NCBI GenBank assembly: GCA_900754275.1
Contig: CAAECF010000013.1
Span: 1 to 26,951 of the forward strand
DNA from: an uncultured Collinsella sp.
GTDB taxonomy: Bacteria > Actinomycetota > Coriobacteriia > Coriobacteriales > Coriobacteriaceae
Direction: 5' to 3'
Length of the DNA: 26,951 nt
Positions 1-5,901 of the stretch are shown one piece after another. Both the position numbers and the translations under genes were made by a program. The first letter of the stretch is position 1, and every line of letters starts with the position of its first letter. A model generated the notes under the pieces. It made no database searches and was not told where the DNA came from. It saw nothing but the letters and a program-made list of their open reading frames with translations.

Positions 1-233
1 GTGGAGGGACGGCGCACCTTCATCTTGCAGAGCACTTCGGCCTGCTCGTCGGTCGCGGCCTCGGCAAACGACCAGTACTCGTAGCCCAGCAGCTCGTCGC
101 GGTGCAACAGACGGTTGGTGCAGTGCTCGCACAGTTTGACGATGGCCTCGCGCGGATGCTCCGGCAGCGGCGGCACGAACTCCGAACCGATGTCGGGCTC
201 GGTGTAGCTAATCCCCGGTCCGTTGAGAATCAT
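1..233 (-). CDS. Unknown protein, N-terminal part only (cut by window edge)
   Basis: The minus strand starts with ATG at 233-231 (protein begins MILNGPGISYTEPDIG) and stays open for 77 codons to the window edge, so the C-terminus is missing. A Shine-Dalgarno-like GAAGGGA precedes the ATG. The visible part is soluble in character, with Pro- and Glu-rich stretches and one CxxC pair (LCEHCTNR) that could bind a metal. I do not recognise the family. It faces the TetR gene at 422 across a 188-bp gap holding two operator-like palindromes, so that regulator may control it. A minus-strand promoter of the form TTGAAT-18-TACTAT (372-343) would place the second palindrome in its spacer, but this is weak. 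Confidence 0.6.
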   Translation of the reverse strand, partial: MILNGPGISYTEPDIGSEFVPPLPEHPREAIVKLCEHCTNRLLHRDELLGYEYWSFAEAATDEQAEVLCKMKVRRPS

Positions 234-325
234 GGTTGTCCCTTCTCTTGCCACAGCCCGACGAGGCCGCAGCGCCCCTCTTTTTTTGCAGGCCGGGCAT
301 GCCCCATGCCGTTCACCCGCCATTG

Positions 326-363
326 TTGACATTGTGTCAAAAATAGTATTGACGAACCGTCAA
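326..363. promoter_or_regulatory. Two tandem TTGACn-N3-nGTCAA palindromes, probable TetR operator
   Basis: TTGACA-ttg-TGTCAA occupies 326-340 and TTGACG-aac-CGTCAA occupies 349-363. Both are perfect 15-bp dyads with 6-bp arms and a 3-bp centre, and their centres are 23 bp apart, about two helical turns. They lie between the divergent partial gene (start 233) and the TetR gene (start 422). TetR-family dimers commonly bind 15-20 bp dyads in the divergent promoter region beside their own gene, so autoregulation and control of both sides is the natural inference. Confidence 0.6.
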
Positions 364-421
364 CAATATTCAAGACTGTTAGGCGAACGGTCAGGCAAAA
401 GAGGATGAAAGGCGGCAAAAC

Positions 422-1084
422 ATGGGCAACAACACAGCAGGTACCTCTGTGGTCGATGCCGTCCCCGCATCCGATAGCGCGGCAAAGCGCCTGACGGGCG
501 ACGAACGCCGTCGCGAGATCCTCGATGCCGTGCGCACCGTAAGCTCCGAGCTGGGCGTGTCCCACCTATCGGTATCGGCCGTGACCAAGCGAGCCGGCTG
601 CACGCGTTCATTGTTCTACCACTACTTCGCCGACATGGACGCCGCCGTCACCGCTGTTATGGACGAGGCGATCGACGGCTTTATCTCCGAACTCGAGCGG
701 TGGAACGCCGACCGCACCGTCGGTGATATCGAGGGCGCGCTCGACACCGTCGCCCCGCTCTTTAAGCGCCTGGTCGCCAGCGGCCACGAGCTGCCGAGCA
801 CGCTTACCTCGAGCAGCGGCGCGCTCTACGGCGGCTTTTTGCACAACGTAGTCCAGCGCGTGGCGCAGTATATCTGCGACACCACCGTAGTGGATTTTGT
901 CGCCCATCATGAGCTACGCATCGACCATGTCCACGAGACGTTCTACACCCTCATCATGGGGTTGTTGATGTATATCCGCACGCACCCCGATGTGCCCGAC
1001 GAGACGGTCAAGGAAATCATCGCCTCGACACTCCACATCGAGGGCTATACCGCTAAGTATCCGGAGCGCAAGCCCCAGAACTGA
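422..1084 (+). CDS. TetR/AcrR-family transcriptional regulator
   Basis: 220 residues, a normal length for the family. The N-terminal DNA-binding domain spans roughly residues 27-80: a helix with DERRREILDAV, then a helix-turn-helix in which SVSAVTKRAG leads into the recognition helix CTRSLFYHYFADMD, whose FYHYF pattern is typical of TetR proteins. The remaining helical part would be the ligand and dimer domain; its effector cannot be predicted. The start at 422 is preceded by AAAGGCGG; an upstream ATG at 405 is out of frame. Two palindromes at 326-363 are its likely operators. It is followed after 63 bp by a membrane protein gene on the same strand, its probable target. Confidence 0.9.
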   Translation: MGNNTAGTSVVDAVPASDSAAKRLTGDERRREILDAVRTVSSELGVSHLSVSAVTKRAGCTRSLFYHYFADMDAAVTAVMDEAIDGFISELERWNADRTVGDIEGALDTVAPLFKRLVASGHELPSTLTSSSGALYGGFLHNVVQRVAQYICDTTVVDFVAHHELRIDHVHETFYTLIMGLLMYIRTHPDVPDETVKEIIASTLHIEGYTAKYPERKPQN

Positions 1085-1147
1085 CGACATTTGGCCAAAC
1101 TGCCCGCGATCAGAAGAGGGGCCGCGGGCGTGTGAAAGGAGAGCAGC

Positions 1148-2155
1148 ATGCTGTTCGATGTTTGGGGTAGCGATACCCTTATCCACTGGGCCGGCTGGGC
1201 CATGGTCTTTATCGGCCTGATCGTGCTCAACGAGGTCGGCCGCCGCACCAAGCTCGGCGCGGCAATCATCTTTGGCGTGGCTCCGCTGGCCATGACCATC
1301 TACTGCGTCGCCATCGCCATCGGCGTCTCGCAGGGTGCCGAGTGGGCGCTCACCAACCCCACCCATGTGTAGCAGAACAGCTGGTTCCACTACGCTAAGG
1401 TATACGCGGCGCTCGCCGGCTGCTGGGGCTTTATTGCCATTAAGTACCAGTGGGGAAAGATCGGCAAGGCGCGTTGGTTCCGCGCATGGCCGTTTGTGAT
1501 CGTCGCCATCAACATCATGATCGCCGTCGTGTCCGACTTCGAGAGCGCCTATCACTTCTTTGTCCTGGGCGAGTCCACCTGGGTCACCTCCGAAGGTGCT
1601 ACGCAGCTGGCCGGCTGGAACAACGTGTTCAACGGCATCGCCGGTATTATCAACATCTTCTGCATGACCGGTTGGTGGAGCGTCTACGCCTCCGAAGATC
1701 AGACCGACATGCTGTGGCCCGATATGACCTGGGTCTACATCATCGCCTACGATATCTGGAACTTCTGCTACACCTACAACTGCCTGCCCACCCACTCCTG
1801 GTTCTGCGGCTTTGCGCTGCTGCTGGCGCCCACCGTCGCCGCCTTTATCTGGAACAAGGGCGGCTGGATCCAGAACCGCGCCTTTACGCTGGCCATTTGG
1901 TGCATGTTTGCCCAGGTGTTCCCGTACTTCCAGGAGGAGTCCATCTTTGTGACCCACTCCACGCTCGACCCCGGCGCCGCCACCGCGGTCTCGGTCGCCG
2001 CACTGGTCGCCAACGTCGCCGCGATCATCTACATCGCCTACCGCGCCAATAAGCTCGGCCGCAATCCCTACAAGCAGGATGTCTTTGAGGGCACCAGCGA
2101 TTGGGAGAAGGCCACCGCTCGCCGCGCCAAGGTGGATTACGCACACGCCGAGTAA
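1148..2155 (+). pseudogene. Multi-pass membrane protein (DUF5692-like) interrupted by one in-frame TAG
   Basis: AAAGGAG precedes ATG 1148. The frame is open for 74 codons to a TAG at 1370-1372, then continues in the same frame to a TAA ending at 2155. Conceptual read-through gives about 335 residues plus the amber codon. The product is very rich in Trp, with about eight hydrophobic segments before and after the stop (examples: WAMVFIGLIVLNEV, VIVAINIMIAVV, TWVYIIAYDIWNFCY) and a charged C-terminal tail ending KVDYAHAE. From memory it resembles the DUF5692 family of uncharacterised membrane proteins. There is no frameshift: TGG to TAG would explain the interruption. Translation could restart at GTG 1496, but I see no good ribosome site there. 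It may be a recent pseudogene, a sequencing error or a read-through gene. Confidence 0.7.
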
Positions 2156-2222
2156 CGTGTTGGTCGTCGTCGGCACATAGGCATAGCCCTACTTGTCAGG
2201 CTTTCGATTCAGTGCCTTGCGA

Positions 2223-2263
2223 AGCCCCCGGAACGCGATTCGCTCGCGTTCCGGGGGCTTTTT
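2223..2263 (+). terminator. Strong intrinsic terminator after the TetR/membrane protein unit
   Basis: A perfect 16-bp GC-rich stem (2223-2238 with 2244-2259) and a 5-nt loop are followed by five T. It lies about 65 bp after the stop codon at 2155 and would end transcription of the TetR and membrane protein genes. Confidence 0.9.
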
Positions 2264-2383
2264 GATGCCGCGACTGTGGGTCGGATGTCGCCCTCGGATT
2301 AAATCGTATTTCAAATTGCACGCCGGCTCTATATGACCCCATTTTTGGGTACATTGTTGAGCCGATATTGCATTGGGGGATAT

Positions 2384-3874
2384 ATGAGCGATGAGACGAT
2401 GGGGCGCGAGGATGCGGCTCAAGATGCAGAAGCGTGCGCCGAGGCTCTGGAGAGCCTAGACCGGATCGCGCTGGGCGAGATTGCGTTTGACGATTCGACT
2501 GTTGATGCGCAGGATGAGTCAGAAGCCGAAAGCGAGCAAGATGCCGGCGATGATGCTGCGCCTGCCGAAGACGAGGCGGGACACGAGAACTCCGAAAGCG
2601 AGGCCGGCGACCAGCCCAAATCCGACGCGGGCGAGGAAACCGTCTTGCTCGAAAGTCTGCCGGCTGAGGATTCGCTGACCCGCGAGCTCCCTGGCTTGGG
2701 CTCTGCGCCTGTCGTAGACGAGACCATCGCCATGGGCGATATTCCCCTACCGTCCGTTCCCTCGGCGCGCGAGGCCGAGGTTCGCCATCGCAAGATGTCG
2801 CCCAAGCGCCGCAATCTGATGGTGGCCGGCGTCGTAGCCGTCGCACTCGTTGCCGGGGGCGCGGGCTATGCAGCCTGGAACGGATATCAGCAAGAACAGG
2901 CAGCCGCTGTCGCCGCCAGTGCGCATACCATGATGTCGGTGCAGATTGGCGTGCACGCCGCGGGGCTCGACTGCTCAACCGGCTCCAAGATTCCCGTGCA
3001 GGTGAGTGGACAGGATTCTGACGGTTCGTCCGTGAGCGAGACGCTCTACGTCGATGAGCACGGTCGCGGCATTAAGCTGCTGCCCGGAGATTACACGTTC
3101 TCCATCGCTGCCTCCCCCATCGCGGCCGACGGCACCATCTACACTGTCCCGACCACCAAGGCGCAGGTCACTATCAAAAGCGACGGACAGGATTTGCGCG
3201 GTGAGGCCATCTTTAAGCTCAAGGTGCCTTCGGCTGACTCGGTGACTGACGACCAGATCGATGCCGCCGCAAAGTATGCCGAGGAAGGCGGCGCGAGCTC
3301 TGCCGCCGCGGCAAAGATACTCCAGCAGGCGGCAATTACGCGCCGTGATGCAGCCGCCAACGCCGTGAGCGCAAGTGAGGCGCAGTCCGCCCGTGATGCC
3401 GATGCTCGACACAAGGCGACGAATCTGTATCAGCTCGATATTCCGGTTGAGTGGTATGGCAAGGTCGCGACCTGGCAAAACGGCAGCACACTGTGCATTT
3501 ATCTGGACGGCGACACCAACACGCCGCTCGTGACCCTTGTCGCCGTGCGCGACGGCGAGAGCTTTACGCCCGACGGCGGCGATACGGTTTTGGGCACGGT
3601 CAGTCTGGGCAACGGCTACACCGTCTATGCCAGCGGGCCCGTCTATCCATATGTGATTCCGCAGACCATCAACGGGCGCACGCAGGATCCTGTGTCGACT
3701 TATCCCATGGACACGGCCATTGAGCTTGTCGAGCTGACGACCGGCAACTGCTACACGTACAGCCAGATCAAGAACGACCTGGTCGGTAAAGACGGCAAGG
3801 CAGACGCCGCGACCAAACTCGAGACCGACTACCTGGCCCAAATTCTCCTGCCAAGCATCAAGGCCCAGGACTAG
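2384..3874 (+). CDS. Single-pass membrane protein with acidic cytoplasmic tail, function unknown
   Basis: 496 residues from ATG 2384, chosen because GGGGGA lies just upstream; an in-frame ATG at 2333 has no such site. Residues 1-135 are strongly acidic and low in complexity (many Asp, Glu, Ala, Ser) and should be disordered. A basic patch (HRKMSPKRR) precedes one transmembrane helix at about 145-165, so the tail faces the cytoplasm and the remaining 330 residues face outside. The outer part begins with a beta-rich segment (LYVDEHGRGIKLLPGDYTFS), followed by an Ala-rich helical region at about 285-350 that is probably coiled coil. It ends in a second beta-rich domain starting near NLYQLDIPVEWYGKVATW. 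No catalytic motif is visible and I do not recognise the family. It converges on the ATPase gene at 3896 with only 21 bp between, and no terminator is visible there. Confidence 0.85.
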   Translation: MSDETMGREDAAQDAEACAEALESLDRIALGEIAFDDSTVDAQDESEAESEQDAGDDAAPAEDEAGHENSESEAGDQPKSDAGEETVLLESLPAEDSLTRELPGLGSAPVVDETIAMGDIPLPSVPSAREAEVRHRKMSPKRRNLMVAGVVAVALVAGGAGYAAWNGYQQEQAAAVAASAHTMMSVQIGVHAAGLDCSTGSKIPVQVSGQDSDGSSVSETLYVDEHGRGIKLLPGDYTFSIAASPIAADGTIYTVPTTKAQVTIKSDGQDLRGEAIFKLKVPSADSVTDDQIDAAAKYAEEGGASSAAAAKILQQAAITRRDAAANAVSASEAQSARDADARHKATNLYQLDIPVEWYGKVATWQNGSTLCIYLDGDTNTPLVTLVAVRDGESFTPDGGDTVLGTVSLGNGYTVYASGPVYPYVIPQTINGRTQDPVSTYPMDTAIELVELTTGNCYTYSQIKNDLVGKDGKADAATKLETDYLAQILLPSIKAQD

Positions 3875-3895
3875 TTACCCGCGACCCATAAATGA

Positions 3896-5248
3896 TTAGG
3901 CAAGGAGCCACTTCCATGCGGGCACGGCGTGCACTACACCGTGTTCGCATGGAATATCGGTCTGTTCATCCATGGTAACGATTGCCGACTCGCCAAGATC
4001 AAACTGGGCCATCGAGGCATCAAGCGCGGCAATTTCGCGCTCGCGCGTTTTCTCACTTGCCATATCCGCACTCACCTGAATCAGGCTATAAGCCCGCATG
4101 AGAAGCGCGTCCCCAGCCACAAAGTCTACCTCATGGCTTTTGCTCTTCTCTTTGATTAGCAGGCGGCAGACCGAGCCGGTCCTCACCGCGGGAGTCCTTC
4201 TTCTTAGCGCATTGAACACTGCGGTCTCGAGCCTCTGGCCCTGGTCCAATGCCGATGCGGGAGAGAATGCTCCAAACATCGCAGGGTCGACAGCGTAGAC
4301 CTTAGACGCAGACCGCATGTTATTTGCCAGTGAACGCGTGAACTCCGGCACAGAAAATAACAGGTAGGCGTCCTCATAATACTCAAGTAAATCGCTGAGC
4401 GAATTACGACTGACGGGTATCTGTCTGCTCTTGAACTCGTTGTACACTTTGTTCACTGACAGCTCTCGTCCCGAAGATGCCATACACCGCGTCAAGAACA
4501 GCGATGCCAGGCGAGGGTTCTTGACGTCGTAACGTTCAACGACGTCCATGGCGACCGTTCGCGAAGCATATTCCTGTAGCAGCTGAATCGCGTCTGCAGG
4601 CGTCTGCTCAAGTGTCGCGATGAATCCCCCTTGTTCAAGATACCCGATCAGATGATGTCGAAGCAGCGCTGTATCGCTCGGGGAAAAGGTCGCATCTGGC
4701 TCGGGAACGCTCCCCGTCTTATATCGAACGTATTCCGAAAAACTCAACGGAAAAAGCTCTCGCGCAAGAGAACGACCCCTGAACTCGCTCTTAAGTTCTG
4801 AGGACAGCATCTTAGAAGAAGATCCCGTCACATAGACGGTCGCTTTCTCCGTATCGACTACACGCCGCAGAAACGCACCCCATTCGGGAATTTCCTGGAT
4901 CTCGTCAAAGAAAATGTAAGCGCCCTCGGTTCGAGCAGCAGGATACAGCGCATAGAACGTGTCGAGCACGTCCGTCAGCAGCGATGGCTCATACGGGCGC
5001 AAGCGCTCATCCTCAAAATTGAAGTAAAGCATCCGGTCAAGCTCAACGCCCCGGCTCTGAAGCCGCCGCATCTCCTGATACAGGCGATACGTCTTTCCAC
5101 AACGGCGGGCCCCCACAATCACATTTACGATGTTGTCGCGCTTTGGCTCCTGTGGGTTTCCTAGATCAAGGTCTCGCTCAAAGACCTGCGGAACCCCCTG
5201 CTGTTCAAAGTCCTTTATTTTCTGGGCGATCAAGTCGTTGAATGCCAT
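3896..5248 (-). CDS. AAA_14 / DUF4143 family ATPase
   Basis: 450 residues. An N-terminal P-loop domain carries a Walker A motif at about residues 46-53 (GARRCGKT) and a Walker B motif at about 111-119 (YIFFDEIQE), followed by a sensor-like VTGSSSKML and the segment RGRSLARELFPLSFSEY. The C-terminal part includes FLTRCMASSGRELSVNKVYN and the late VDFVAGD stretch, which resembles a nuclease-like DUF4143 fold. This order is the standard one for the family: ATPases common in bacteria and archaea, often patchy in distribution, with no firmly established role. GGAG lies 4 bases before the ATG. The base composition (more A and T than its neighbours), isolation between unrelated genes, and a palindrome around its promoter are compatible with acquisition by transfer. 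Confidence 0.9.
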   Translation of the reverse strand: MAFNDLIAQKIKDFEQQGVPQVFERDLDLGNPQEPKRDNIVNVIVGARRCGKTYRLYQEMRRLQSRGVELDRMLYFNFEDERLRPYEPSLLTDVLDTFYALYPAARTEGAYIFFDEIQEIPEWGAFLRRVVDTEKATVYVTGSSSKMLSSELKSEFRGRSLARELFPLSFSEYVRYKTGSVPEPDATFSPSDTALLRHHLIGYLEQGGFIATLEQTPADAIQLLQEYASRTVAMDVVERYDVKNPRLASLFLTRCMASSGRELSVNKVYNEFKSRQIPVSRNSLSDLLEYYEDAYLLFSVPEFTRSLANNMRSASKVYAVDPAMFGAFSPASALDQGQRLETAVFNALRRRTPAVRTGSVCRLLIKEKSKSHEVDFVAGDALLMRAYSLIQVSADMASEKTREREIAALDASMAQFDLGESAIVTMDEQTDIPCEHGVVHAVPAWKWLLA

Positions 5249-5255
5249 GATTCTC

Positions 5256-5317
5256 CAATCTTGCTCTCTAGCTAATCAAAATTATACCGATTCTTGATTA
5301 GCTAGAGAGCAAGATTG
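5256..5317 (-). promoter_or_regulatory. Perfect 24-bp inverted repeat enclosing a TATAAT box upstream of the DUF4143 ATPase
   Basis: The arms at 5256-5279 and 5294-5317 are perfect reverse complements, separated by a 14-bp AT-rich spacer. On the minus strand the spacer holds TATAAT (5286-5281), a consensus -10 box. No good -35 box is seen at 17 bp; CTCTCT occupies that position. The inner arm overlaps the expected transcription start and ends just before the ribosome site of the gene. The layout suggests an operator through which a dimeric repressor, or the product itself, would block the promoter. Confidence 0.6.
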
Positions 5318-5358
5318 TGTGTAGCTTGATTAACACTTAAGCAAGTTTTTTCACTATT

Positions 5359-5450
5359 ACTGCTCGAAGGATGCCGAGTGGCTAAGAGGACAACCGAGCT
5401 CGAATGCGACTCCCCGAGCAGTCAATTTGGGACGGGGCTTTTTTGACTAC
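5359..5450 (+). other. tRNA-like fragment or small structured RNA with a terminator-like end
   Basis: An 8-bp pairing (ACTGCTCG 5359-5366 with CGAGCAGT 5415-5422) encloses GGATGCCGAGTGGCTAAGAG, which looks like the acceptor-D-arm region of a Tyr, Ser or Leu tRNA, and AGCTCGAATGCGACT, which loosely resembles a T-arm. No anticodon arm is present and the length is too short for a tRNA. It is followed by CGGGGCTTTTTT at 5434-5445, which can pair weakly with CCCCG at 5412-5416. It could be a decayed tRNA, a remnant attachment site or a small RNA; I cannot decide. Confidence 0.25.
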
Positions 5451-5479
5451 CCTCCCCCTGTAGAAAAATCCCTAACGCA

Positions 5480-5544
5480 GTTGCGGTGAAATAGGGACTA
5501 TTTTTGCTGGTCAAACCGCAAAACAATCCCTATTTCACCGCAAC
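5480..5544. repeat. Palindromic repeat, GTTGCGGTGAAATAG family, copy 1
   Basis: Perfect 18-bp arms at 5480-5497 and 5527-5544 surround a 29-bp spacer. The arms start GTTGCGGTGAAATAG, and the same arm sequence recurs at 18239-18305 next to niaR, so this is a dispersed intergenic element and not a one-off terminator. The rest of the 5249-5569 gap holds the ATPase promoter and the tRNA-like fragment. Confidence 0.75.
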
Positions 5545-5569
5545 TTATTGGTGGCCTTTTGGGTGGCAC

Positions 5570-5767
5570 TCAGCGCCAGGGGTCGGCTTCGAACATTGGC
5601 TCGCGCTCGGGTCGTCGGTCGCTGTAGGGGTCGTAGCCGTCGTCGTCCTCGTTCTCGGCACGGATATAGGGGTCGCGCGGCTTAGGCGCCGGCTTAGGCG
5701 CCGGCTTAGGCGCAGGCTTGGGTGCGGCATCGGTCGCCGGTGCATTCGTCTTGTTCTCGTCTTTCAT
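5570..5767 (-). CDS. Small PAPK-repeat protein, unknown function
   Basis: 65 residues from ATG 5767, chosen because AAGGAG lies 8 bases upstream; upstream ATGs in the same frame lack this and would run back through the clpB terminator. The sequence starts MKDENKTNAPATDAAPKPAP, and residues 15-30 are a run of PKPA units encoded by near-perfect 12-bp tandem repeats at about 5685-5720. The C-terminal half is rich in Asp, Arg and Tyr (DPYIRAENEDDDGYDPYSD). It should be disordered and has no signal peptide. It follows clpB on the same strand but beyond a terminator, so it probably has its own transcript. I do not recognise it, and the repeat number is likely to vary between strains. Confidence 0.65.
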   Translation of the reverse strand: MKDENKTNAPATDAAPKPAPKPAPKPAPKPRDPYIRAENEDDDGYDPYSDRRPEREPMFEADPWR

Positions 5768-5818
5768 CTGCATAGCTCCTTGCCATGTACTCATGTTCAA
5801 CACCATCGATTGTCGCAC

Positions 5819-5858
5819 GAAAAAGGGCGGCGGACCCAATTGGATCCGCCGCCCTTGG
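5819..5858 (-). terminator. Intrinsic terminator of clpB
   Basis: Read on the minus strand, a 12-bp GC-rich stem (5856-5845 with 5834-5823) plus further inner pairing is followed by TTTTTCG. It lies about 45 bp after the clpB stop codon. Confidence 0.85.
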
Positions 5859-5901
5859 CGTTTAGAGACTGCTGGCAGATTTTAAGGCATGTCCCATAAA
5901 T

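Noticed and set aside
1370..1372. TAG read as pyrrolysine
   Set aside because: No pyl genes are in the window, no methylamine methyltransferase context exists, and a Trp codon mutation explains it more simply.
914..2176. 420-residue minus-strand frame over the TetR end and membrane protein
   Set aside because: Its composition is that of an antisense shadow, and the plus-strand frame with hydrophobic helices is clearly the coding one, despite its amber codon.
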